Source: Caulobacter endophyticus
GTDB taxonomy: Bacteria > Pseudomonadota > Alphaproteobacteria > Caulobacterales > Caulobacteraceae
DNA length: 64,000 nt
Direction: 5' to 3'
Assembly: GCF_029543245.1 (NCBI RefSeq)
Contig: NZ_JARQWV010000007.1
Span: 62,001-126,000, forward strand
Shown here one piece after another: positions 18,586 to 25,794 of this stretch. The notes below the pieces were generated by a model. It had not been told where the DNA came from and ran no database searches. It saw nothing but the letters and a program-made list of their open reading frames with translations. How positions within the stretch are numbered: the first letter of the stretch is position 1; every line of letters begins with the position of its first letter. A program made the position numbers and the translations under genes.

Positions 18586-19404
18586 GTGCATCAAGACGTA
18601 CCCGTTTTTATCCTGTGTGGTGGTCTTGGCACCCGGTTGAGAGAACAGACAGAGTTTCGTCCGAAACCGATGGTGCCGATCGGCGGTCAGCCCGCCCTGT
18701 GGCACATCATGCGCATCTATGCGCACTTCGGTTTCCGGCGCTTCGTTCTCTGCATGGGCTACAGAAGCGAAGTCATCCGTGAGTACTTCCTGAACTTCCA
18801 CCGCATGACCTACGACGCGACGGTGCATCTGGGCACCGACGAAGTCACCTTCCACAAGACCGAGGGCATGAACCTCGAGGAAGACTGGGAAGTCACGCTC
18901 GCCTACACCGGCGAACTGACCATGACCGGCGGCCGCGTGTTCAAGGCGGCTTCGCGTTATCTCGGCGGCGCCGAGCATTTCGCGGTCACCTACGGCGACG
19001 GCGTCACCGACGCGGACCTGGGCAAGGAATTCGCCCAGCACCTCGCCGGCGACAAGATCGGCACCGTGCTCGGCGTGAACCCGCCCTCGCGCTTCGGCGA
19101 GTTCAAACTGGACGGAAACGAGGCATTCGGCTTCGAAGAAAAGCCCGAAATCGATGATCACTGGATCAACGGCGGCTTCTTCTTCTTCCGTCGCCAGTTC
19201 ATGGACTATCTCAACGACGACCCCGCGTTGGTGCTGGAGCAGCAGCCGCTGCGCAAGCTCGCCGACGATCGCCAACTGACCGTGTTCAAGCACTCCGGAT
19301 CGTGGGCGTGCATGGACACCCAGCGCGACGTCGAGACGCTCAACAAGGCGTGGACCGAGGGCAAGGCGTTCTGGGATCCGTCGCAGCTGCCGCCGCGCGG
19401 TTGA
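18586..19404 (+). CDS. rfbF: Glucose-1-phosphate cytidylyltransferase
   Basis: A 272-residue nucleotidyltransferase that makes CDP-glucose from CTP and glucose-1-phosphate, the first step of CDP-6-deoxyhexose synthesis. The signature ILCGGLGTRLREQTEFRPKP (about residues 9-28) holds the nucleotide loop and the catalytic Lys. GDGVTDAD supplies the metal Asp, and FEEKPEIDDHWINGGFFFF is typical of the RfbF family. The start is GTG, with GGGGAT about nine bases upstream; no ATG gives a better N-terminus. Its stop is nine bases before rfbG, so the two are an operon. The first 150 bases are less GC-rich than the surroundings. Confidence 0.94.
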   Translation: MHQDVPVFILCGGLGTRLREQTEFRPKPMVPIGGQPALWHIMRIYAHFGFRRFVLCMGYRSEVIREYFLNFHRMTYDATVHLGTDEVTFHKTEGMNLEEDWEVTLAYTGELTMTGGRVFKAASRYLGGAEHFAVTYGDGVTDADLGKEFAQHLAGDKIGTVLGVNPPSRFGEFKLDGNEAFGFEEKPEIDDHWINGGFFFFRRQFMDYLNDDPALVLEQQPLRKLADDRQLTVFKHSGSWACMDTQRDVETLNKAWTEGKAFWDPSQLPPRG

Positions 19405-19413
19405 GGAGAAGGT

Positions 19414-20550
19414 ATGTCTTCGATGTTTCCAGCGCCGCAGGGCGGGGGCCAGGCGGGCGGCCGTGGCGCGCCTGACGCCGATTTCTGGTCCAAGCAGCGT
19501 GTCTTCCTGACCGGTCACACCGGTTTCAAGGGCGGCTGGCTGGCCCTGTGGCTGGCGCAGATGGGCGCGACCGTTCGCGGCTACGCCCTGCCGGCCTCGA
19601 CCGAGCCTTCGCTGTTCGAGGCCGCGCGCGTGGCGTCGGTCGTCGAGAGCGTCATCGGCGACATCCGTGACGCCGACCATCTGGCGCGCGAGATCGAGGC
19701 CTTCCGCCCGACCGTTCTGATCCACATGGCCGCCCAGGCCCTGGTACGGCCGTCCTACGACGACCCGATCACGACCTATTCGTCCAACGTGATGGGTACG
19801 GTCCACGTGCTCGAGGCGGCCCGCCGCTGCGACACGCTGGGCAGCACCGTCGTGGTCACCAGCGACAAGTGCTACGAGAACCAGGAAGTCATCTGGGCCT
19901 ATCGGGAGACCGACCGTCTGAACGGTCACGACCCCTACAGCAACAGCAAGGCCTGCTCCGAGCTGGTCGCCTATGCCTACGGCCGCAGCTTCTTCCACAA
20001 GCTGCCCGAGCACGCGCTGGTCTCGGTCCGGGCGGGCAACGTCATCGGCGGCGGCGACTGGTCGCGCGACCGACTGCTGCCCGACCTGATGGAAGCCTTC
20101 GCCGACGGCCGCGAGGCGATCATCCGTCGTCCGGGTTCGGTCCGGCCCTGGCAGCACGTGCTGGAGCCGCTGTCGGGCTACCTGGTGGCCGCGCAGGCCA
20201 GCTTCGGCCACGGTTCCAGCGAAAACCTCGCCTGGAACTTCGGTCCGCGCGAAAGCAGCAACCGCCCCGTCAGCGTGGTCGCCACCCTGGCCCGCGACCT
20301 CTGGGGCGACCAGGCCAAGCTGACGATCCAGGAAGATCCCAACGCCGTCCACGAAGCCGGTCTGCTGACCCTGGATTCGACCAAGGCGGCGATCGAACTG
20401 GGCTGGGCGCCTCGCTGGTCGCTGCAGGAGGCGGTCGGAAGCACCGTCGCCTGGCGCAAGGCCTTCGGCGAGAAAGCCGACATGCAGGCGGTCACCTACC
20501 GACAAATCCAAGACTATGTCGCCGCTGGTGCGGTCATCGGCGCTTACTAG
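19414..20550 (+). CDS. rfbG: CDP-glucose 4,6-dehydratase
   Basis: A 378-residue extended short-chain dehydrogenase converting CDP-glucose to CDP-4-keto-6-deoxyglucose. The Rossmann motif is TGHTGFKGGWL near residue 31, VVTSDKCYEN carries the catalytic Ser/Thr region, and YSNSK is the Tyr-x3-Lys pair. SVRAGNVIGGGDW and RPWQHVLEPLSGY are signatures of this dehydratase rather than of RfbB. A Gly-rich stretch of about 20 residues precedes the fold. GAGGAGAAGG sits right before the ATG. With rfbF it commits glucose-1-phosphate to the CDP-sugar branch. Confidence 0.94.
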   Translation: MSSMFPAPQGGGQAGGRGAPDADFWSKQRVFLTGHTGFKGGWLALWLAQMGATVRGYALPASTEPSLFEAARVASVVESVIGDIRDADHLAREIEAFRPTVLIHMAAQALVRPSYDDPITTYSSNVMGTVHVLEAARRCDTLGSTVVVTSDKCYENQEVIWAYRETDRLNGHDPYSNSKACSELVAYAYGRSFFHKLPEHALVSVRAGNVIGGGDWSRDRLLPDLMEAFADGREAIIRRPGSVRPWQHVLEPLSGYLVAAQASFGHGSSENLAWNFGPRESSNRPVSVVATLARDLWGDQAKLTIQEDPNAVHEAGLLTLDSTKAAIELGWAPRWSLQEAVGSTVAWRKAFGEKADMQAVTYRQIQDYVAAGAVIGAY

Positions 20551-20572
20551 CCGCCTACAGGAACATCCCAAG

Positions 20573-21811
20573 ATGCATGCTGCTCAAAGCTGCCGCCATT
20601 GCGGCCAGCCGGTGAACGTGGTGGTGGCGGATCTCGGCGCCACGCCGGTCTCGAACGACTATCTGCGCGCCGAGGCCGTTGACGGACCCGAACCCTACTA
20701 CCCGCTGCGGGCCCTGGTCTGTGAGGAATGCAAGCTGGTTCAGCTGCAGGACTTCTTCAAGGGTGACGACCTGTTCCGCGAGGACTACGCCTACTTCTCG
20801 TCGTTCTCGACGAGCTGGCTGCGCCACTGCGAGCTGTACGCCGAGGCGATGATCGAGCGCTTCGGCCTCAGCGACGCCAGCCAGGTGGTCGAAATCGCCA
20901 GCAACGACGGCTATCTGCTGCAGTACTTCCAGCGCAATGGCGTGCGGGTGCTGGGCGTCGAGCCGTGCCTGTCGGTGGCCCAGACCGCCATCGACACCCG
21001 CAGCATCCCGACCGAGGTGGCGTTCTTCGGCGCGGCCACCGCCCAGGCGCTGGTGGATCGCGGCATCCAGGCCGACCACATGGCCGCCAACAACGTGCTT
21101 GCCCACGTTCCGGCGATCAACGACTTCCTCGACGGCTTCCGCATCCTGCTGAAGCCGCAGGGCGTGGTCACCTTCGAATTCCCGCACCTGCTGCGCCTGA
21201 TCCAGCAGAGCCAGTTCGACACCATCTATCACGAGCACTTCAGCTACATCTCGCTGCTGGCGGCCGAGCGCATGCTGGACGCGGTGGGCCTGCGCGTGTT
21301 CGACGTCGAGGAACTGCCCACCCACGGCGGTTCGCTGCGCCTGTTCGTCTGCCACAAGGGCGCCGACCACGCCGAGACCGACCGGGTCGCGGCCGTGCGC
21401 GCCGAGGAAGACGCCGGCGGCCTGAACGACATCGACACCTACCGCCAGTTCAGCGAGTCGGTGCGCAAGGTGAAGCGCGACCTGCTGAAGCTGCTGGTCG
21501 AGCTGAAGGAACAGGGCGCCAGCATCGTCGGCTACGGCGCCGCGGCCAAGGGCAACACCCTGCTGAACTACTGCGGCGTGGGCGCCGACATGATCGACTA
21601 CGTCGTCGACATGTCGCCGCACAAGCAGGGCATGTTCCTGCCCGGCACCCGCCTGCCGATCCTGGCTCCGGCCGAGATCGAGAAGACCCGTCCGGACTAC
21701 GTCATGATCCTGCCCTGGAACATCAAGGACGAGGTCATGACCCAGCTTGCCGGCATCCGCGAGTGGGGCGGCAAGTTCATCGTAGCGATCCCGTCGCCTC
21801 AGGTTCTCTGA
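20573..21811 (+). CDS. SAM-dependent sugar C-methyltransferase
   Basis: A 412-residue enzyme with the three-part build of NDP-ketosugar C-methyltransferases (TylC3/NovU type). It has an N-terminal zinc-finger-like module (CRHCG near residue 6 and CEECKLVQL near 52), a central SAM fold (VVEIASNDGYLLQYF) with the active-site segment IYHEHFSYIS, and a C-terminal domain with GYGAAAKGNTLLNY. Family members methylate a carbon, usually C-3, of a 4-keto-6-deoxy nucleotide sugar. After rfbF-rfbG the expected substrate is CDP-4-keto-6-deoxyglucose, giving a branched sugar. The ATG at 20573 avoids the overlap with rfbG that an upstream in-frame ATG would create. Confidence 0.88.
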   Translation: MHAAQSCRHCGQPVNVVVADLGATPVSNDYLRAEAVDGPEPYYPLRALVCEECKLVQLQDFFKGDDLFREDYAYFSSFSTSWLRHCELYAEAMIERFGLSDASQVVEIASNDGYLLQYFQRNGVRVLGVEPCLSVAQTAIDTRSIPTEVAFFGAATAQALVDRGIQADHMAANNVLAHVPAINDFLDGFRILLKPQGVVTFEFPHLLRLIQQSQFDTIYHEHFSYISLLAAERMLDAVGLRVFDVEELPTHGGSLRLFVCHKGADHAETDRVAAVRAEEDAGGLNDIDTYRQFSESVRKVKRDLLKLLVELKEQGASIVGYGAAAKGNTLLNYCGVGADMIDYVVDMSPHKQGMFLPGTRLPILAPAEIEKTRPDYVMILPWNIKDEVMTQLAGIREWGGKFIVAIPSPQVL

Positions 21812-21818
21812 GGCGACG

Positions 21819-22379
21819 ATGCGCAGGCTCGAGGAACCCCTTGCGGGCTGCCTTCTGCTCGAAGGCGGCGTCTTCCATGACGAGCGCGGCTATTTCCGGC
21901 GGCTCTCCACGGCGATCGACAACGTCGCCGAAGGGCTGCCGGAGGCCTTCCAGCAGCATGGCGCGTCGTTCAACAGCAAGCGTGGCACGGTTCGCGGCCT
22001 GCACTACCAGGCTGCGCCGAACCTCGAGCACAAGCTGGTGCAGTGCGTGCGCGGGGCGATCTGGGACGTGATGGTCGATCTGCGCCCGGAGTCGGCCACC
22101 TACGGCCGCTGGTTCGGCGCCGAACTGTCCGAGACAAACGGGCGGATGCTGTACAGCCAGCCCGGCTTCGCCCACGGCTTCCAGGCCCTGACCGACGACG
22201 CCCTCGTGCTCTACCAGATCTCGCCGGACTACGTGGCGGGCGCGGCCGGCGCGATCCGCTGGGACGATCCGGACCTGGCGATCCCTTGGCCGCTTCCGGC
22301 GGTCAACGTGTCGGCCAAGGACCAGGCGGCGCCTTATTTTAGACAGCATGACGCCCGCCTGACTTCGCCTGCCGTCTAA
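21819..22379 (+). CDS. RmlC-family sugar 3,5-epimerase
   Basis: A 186-residue cupin of the dTDP-4-dehydrorhamnose 3,5-epimerase family. The catalytic His lies in RGTVRGLHYQ, a conserved Lys in HKLVQCVRGAIWDVMVD, and PGFAHGFQAL is the usual turn. The later Tyr region reads LYQISPDYV rather than LYKVTDYY as in the rhamnose-operon paralogue at 36384. It sits in the CDP-sugar operon, seven bases after the C-methyltransferase, so it probably acts at C-3 and/or C-5 of a CDP-ketosugar. Which carbons are inverted cannot be read from the sequence. Confidence 0.85.
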   Translation: MRRLEEPLAGCLLLEGGVFHDERGYFRRLSTAIDNVAEGLPEAFQQHGASFNSKRGTVRGLHYQAAPNLEHKLVQCVRGAIWDVMVDLRPESATYGRWFGAELSETNGRMLYSQPGFAHGFQALTDDALVLYQISPDYVAGAAGAIRWDDPDLAIPWPLPAVNVSAKDQAAPYFRQHDARLTSPAV

Positions 22380-22391
22380 TCCGAGGACGTC

Positions 22392-23336
22392 TTGACGCTA
22401 TCCGTTCTACTCACCGGGGCGAGCTCCTTCACGGGGCTTTGGTTTGCGGAAGCGTTGGCGCGCCGGGGCGTCCGGGTCGTCGCGCCGTTGCGCGGCGCCG
22501 AGAGCGGCTACGAGGGCGTGCGGGGCCGGCGCGTGGCGCGCCTCAAGCAGTGCGCCGAGGTCGTCTTCGACTGTCCCTTCGCCACCGACGCCTTCATGGC
22601 CCTGGTCGAGAACGACCGCTTCGACGTGGTGGCCCACCACGCTTCGGACGTCGAGGGCTACAATCGCTGGGATTTCGACGCCCTGCGCGCGGTCGGCCGT
22701 AACGCCGGCGGCGCCGACCGGGTGCTGGCCAAGGCCGCCGAGCGCGGCGCGCGCGCGATCGTGGCGACCGGAACCGTGTTCGAGGCCGCCCAGGGCGGCG
22801 CGCCGGCCGGATCGCTGTCGGCCAACCCCTACGGCCTCTCCAAATACCTGAGCGGGGAAGCGCTTCGCCATTTCGCCGCCTGGTCGGGCCTGGCGTTCGG
22901 CAAGTTCGTGGTGGCCAATCCGTTCGGCCCGTACGAAGAGCGCCGGTTCGGCTGGTATCTATTCCAAACTTGGTTCGGCGGCGAAACACCTGTAGTGCGA
23001 ACGCCGGATTATGTCAGGGACAACGTTCCGGTGCCGCTGCTCGCCGAGGCCTATGCCGACTACGTCGTCTCCATGGCGGCGGGGAACGGCGCCGCCGATT
23101 GCAGGCCGTCCGGCATCGTCGGGTCGCAGGGCAGTTTCGCCCGCCTGCTGGCCGGCGAAGCCTCCAGCCGCCTGGGGAAGACGTTCACCGTCGACATTGG
23201 CCGGCAGGAGGCCTTCTCCGAGCCGTATCTTCGTGTAAATGACCAGCTCTGCGTAACCCCGGATAGTCTGTCTGTCTTTTGGGACAGTTACGTCGAGTAC
23301 TACGATGCGCTACATGCATCTGGAGAATTGAATTGA
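22392..23336 (+). CDS. NAD(P)-dependent SDR, probable CDP-ketosugar 4-reductase
   Basis: A 314-residue extended SDR. The N-terminal nucleotide motif is TGASSFTG, where the middle Gly of GxxGxxG is Ser. YGLSK gives the Tyr-x3-Lys pair and GTVFEA occupies the catalytic Ser/Thr strand. As the last enzyme gene of the CDP-sugar operon it would reduce the 4-keto group to finish the sugar; an epimerase role is possible. The TTG start follows GAGG at good spacing and no ATG is near. The last 120 bases are clearly richer in A and T than the rest, up to and across the junction with the transporter gene. Confidence 0.78.
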   Translation: MTLSVLLTGASSFTGLWFAEALARRGVRVVAPLRGAESGYEGVRGRRVARLKQCAEVVFDCPFATDAFMALVENDRFDVVAHHASDVEGYNRWDFDALRAVGRNAGGADRVLAKAAERGARAIVATGTVFEAAQGGAPAGSLSANPYGLSKYLSGEALRHFAAWSGLAFGKFVVANPFGPYEERRFGWYLFQTWFGGETPVVRTPDYVRDNVPVPLLAEAYADYVVSMAAGNGAADCRPSGIVGSQGSFARLLAGEASSRLGKTFTVDIGRQEAFSEPYLRVNDQLCVTPDSLSVFWDSYVEYYDALHASGELN

Positions 23337-23364
23337 CTTGTCTTGCCTTGGTGGTATCGCGCTG

Positions 23365-24195
23365 ATGTCAAACGCGAAGTTATCTGGCGATGTGCGGCGC
23401 TTCATGCGCCTGACGCCGCGCAATCCCTTCGTGGAATTGCTCAATACCCTGGGCCTGTGGCGTCTGTGGATGGCCATGGGCGTCACCGACATCCAGCAGC
23501 GCTATCGCAATTCGGTGCTCGGTCCGCTCTGGCTGGCCAGCGGCCTGGGTCTCACCGTCGTGGGTCTGTCGCTGCTGTACAGCCAGATCCTGCGAGTGCC
23601 GTTCCAGGATTTCGCGCCCTATCTGGCCGCGGGCCTGATGTTCTGGACCTTCATCGCCTCGACCGGCACCGAGGGCTGCCACGCCTATGCCGGCGCCGAG
23701 GGGCTGATCAAGTCGCTGCAGGTGCCCTACTTCGTCTACGTGTTCCGCGTGGTGTTCCGAAACGTCATCGTCATGGCCCACAATCTGATCGTGGTCGCCA
23801 TCGTCTGGGTCGTCTTCGGCAAGTACATGCTGGTCAAGCCGGTCGAGGCCGCGTTCGGCATCGCCCTGATGATCATCTTCACGACGGGCATGACGACGCT
23901 GTTCGCCGCCATCGGCGCCCTGTTCCGCGACTTCATGCAGATCGTGGTGCAGGTCTTCCAGATCGCGATCTTCATTACGCCGGTCTTCTGGCTATCGAAC
24001 ACCGCGAGCGTCCGCTCGGAGTTCCTGCACTTCAACCCGTTCTACTACATGCTGGAAGTCGCCCGGGCGCCGCTGCTGGGCGTTGTGCCGAGCCCGCATG
24101 TCTACATGGGCGCCATCGCGCTGGCCCTGGGCAGCCTGGTCGCCGGCTTCGTCGCCTACTCCGTCAGCCGCAAATCGATTGTGTTCTATATATGA
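23365..24195 (+). CDS. wzm: Polysaccharide ABC exporter, permease (Wzm-like)
   Basis: A 276-residue inner-membrane protein with about six hydrophobic segments and the ABC-2 exporter hallmark QRYRNSVLGPLW before the first one. It would form a dimer channel for lipid-linked polysaccharide. A TTG at 23338 would add nine residues, but the ATG at 23365 with GGTGG upstream gives the typical start. The stop overlaps the ATP-binding subunit in an ATGA, so the two proteins are translationally coupled. The preceding CDP-sugar genes make this the exporter of the glycan built here. Confidence 0.9.
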   Translation: MSNAKLSGDVRRFMRLTPRNPFVELLNTLGLWRLWMAMGVTDIQQRYRNSVLGPLWLASGLGLTVVGLSLLYSQILRVPFQDFAPYLAAGLMFWTFIASTGTEGCHAYAGAEGLIKSLQVPYFVYVFRVVFRNVIVMAHNLIVVAIVWVVFGKYMLVKPVEAAFGIALMIIFTTGMTTLFAAIGALFRDFMQIVVQVFQIAIFITPVFWLSNTASVRSEFLHFNPFYYMLEVARAPLLGVVPSPHVYMGAIALALGSLVAGFVAYSVSRKSIVFYI

Positions 24196-24950
24196 AATCC
24201 GAACCGATCCTCTCCCTCCGCGGGGTGACCGTCGATCTGCCCGTGCAGGAAGCGCGGGTGCGGTCGCTTCGCAAGGCCGCCCTGAACGTCGCCGTCGGCG
24301 GCGTACTGATGCGCTCCAAGCAGGACCAGGTCAGCGTTCGCGCCCTGACCCAGGTGTCGCTGGACGCCTTCCAGGGCGACCGGATCGCCCTGGTCGGCTC
24401 CAACGGCGCGGGCAAGAGCACGCTGCTGCGGGTGCTGGCGGGCATCTATCCGCCGAGCCAGGGCGTGATGAACGTCAACGGCGTGGTCAACGCGGTGTTC
24501 GACAGCTCGCTCGGTCTCGACATGAACCTGACCGGCTATGACAACATCGCCGTCGCCTGCCGCTATCGCGGCATCGACCGGGCCACGATGGAGCGGCTGC
24601 GTCCCGACATCGTCGAGTTCTCGGGCCTGGGCGGCTTCATCCACTTGCCCATGCGCACCTACTCGCTCGGCATGATGGCCCGCCTGGCCTTCGCGATCAC
24701 CACCTCGGTGGCCCCCGACATCCTGGTGATGGACGAGTGGCTGGCGACGGGCGACGCCGACTTCATGGAGCAGGCCCAGGCGCGCCTGCGCGAACTGGTC
24801 GATCAGGCGCGGGTGCTGGTGCTGGCCACCCACTCGATGCCGCTGGTCCGCACGTTGTGCAACAAGGTCGTGGTGCTGAACCACGGCCGCGTCGCCTACT
24901 TCGGTCCGATCGAGGACCTGCCGCCGGGCATCTATCCGGCCCTGGACTGA
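24192..24950 (+). CDS. wzt: Polysaccharide ABC exporter, ATP-binding subunit (Wzt-like)
   Basis: A 252-residue ATPase. The Walker A motif is GSNGAGKSTLL, the signature is the degenerate YSLGMMARL typical of polysaccharide exporters, the Walker B is DILVMDEWLATGD, and the switch His is in LATHSMPL. Its first residues (LPVQEARVRSLR) match the short group lacking a C-terminal carbohydrate-binding domain. Export is therefore probably not gated by a recognised non-reducing-end cap, although an O-methyltransferase lies nearby. The ATG overlaps the permease stop by four bases. A terminator hairpin follows. Confidence 0.92.
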   Translation: MKSEPILSLRGVTVDLPVQEARVRSLRKAALNVAVGGVLMRSKQDQVSVRALTQVSLDAFQGDRIALVGSNGAGKSTLLRVLAGIYPPSQGVMNVNGVVNAVFDSSLGLDMNLTGYDNIAVACRYRGIDRATMERLRPDIVEFSGLGGFIHLPMRTYSLGMMARLAFAITTSVAPDILVMDEWLATGDADFMEQAQARLRELVDQARVLVLATHSMPLVRTLCNKVVVLNHGRVAYFGPIEDLPPGIYPALD

Positions 24951-24965
24951 GGCTCGCCCAAGTCC

Positions 24966-25003
24966 GACCTGACCGGCCTCCCCCGGGGGAAGCCGGTCAG
25001 GTC
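24966..25003. terminator. Bidirectional terminator after the ABC exporter
   Basis: A perfect 12-base-pair stem (24966-24977 with 24992-25003), extended inside by a GC-rich stretch, lies between the convergent wzt gene and the reverse-strand gene ending at 24997. The right arm includes that gene's stop codon, the same design as at 15616-15646. Confidence 0.62.
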
Positions 25004-25794
25004 CGCGGCGGCGGCGACGTCCGGCTGCGGAATTCTCCCCAGGTCGCGTTCGCCAGCAGAACCCGTTCGGGCCAGGGCAGCCGATCGAAATGCCGGGTCT
25101 GGTTGTCGCCGACCAGCAGGTTCTCCTGCAGCCCCTGGCGGAAGCCGCCGCTCCAGGGCCACCAGTCCACCGGGTAGGCCCGCCCGTTGCGCCCCGCCAC
25201 CACGACCTGCCGCCCGGCCGCCAGCACGCGATTGGTCATGCTGAGGGCGCCGCTCTCGAACATGAAGGCGTCCTGGCGCGTCACCATCGGCAGGTCGGCG
25301 GTGATCTCGCGAAACAGCGGCGCGGCCACCATGAAGGCGTTGGTGCGCAGGTGCGGGTTGGGAAAGCCCGGAAACGCCGGATCGAGCGCGCGCAGGCTTT
25401 CGAACGACGCGGTCGCCCCCACCATCCCCACTTCCGGCCGGTCCAGGTGCCGGTCCAGCTGTCTCAGCCAACCGGGACAGAGCACCCGGGCATGGCTGTT
25501 GAGGAAGCAGACCCGCTCGTCGCCCAGATGGCGGGCGACGGCCATGTAGGCGCCGATGTCGCGGCCGGCCTCGGGCACGACCAGCGCGTCATAGCGGGCT
25601 CCAGCCAGTCGCGCATGGGCCTCGGCCTCGTCGCCGGCGTTCTCGAAGTCCTTGAGGATCACCAGCAGCCGGTGGCTGCGCCCCGCGTCGAACGCCTCGT
25701 AGGAGGCCAGGAAGGCGGCGGCGTGCTCGCGCCAGGCCGCATCGCCGCGGCGCAGCAGGAAGGCGACGACGGCGTCGGGCGGGGAAGAGGTCAT
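24997..25794 (-). CDS. Glycosyltransferase-like protein with GRDIGAY motif
   Basis: A 265-residue soluble protein that I do not recognise as a named enzyme. It has GT-A-like features: a short start (VVAFLLRRGDAAWREHA), VVPEAGRDIGAYMAVA near residue 75, CFLNSHARVLCPGWLRQLD, then EVGMVGATASFESL and TNAFMV. Similar GRDIGAY...NSH...VGATGS patterns occur in putative polysaccharide-synthesis proteins. Its ATG overlaps the stop of the upstream gene in an ATGA, so the two are coupled. I infer a role in adding or checking a sugar of the surface glycan; no catalytic residue can be assigned with certainty. Confidence 0.62.
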   Translation of the reverse strand: MTSSPPDAVVAFLLRRGDAAWREHAAAFLASYEAFDAGRSHRLLVILKDFENAGDEAEAHARLAGARYDALVVPEAGRDIGAYMAVARHLGDERVCFLNSHARVLCPGWLRQLDRHLDRPEVGMVGATASFESLRALDPAFPGFPNPHLRTNAFMVAAPLFREITADLPMVTRQDAFMFESGALSMTNRVLAAGRQVVVAGRNGRAYPVDWWPWSGGFRQGLQENLLVGDNQTRHFDRLPWPERVLLANATWGEFRSRTSPPPRT

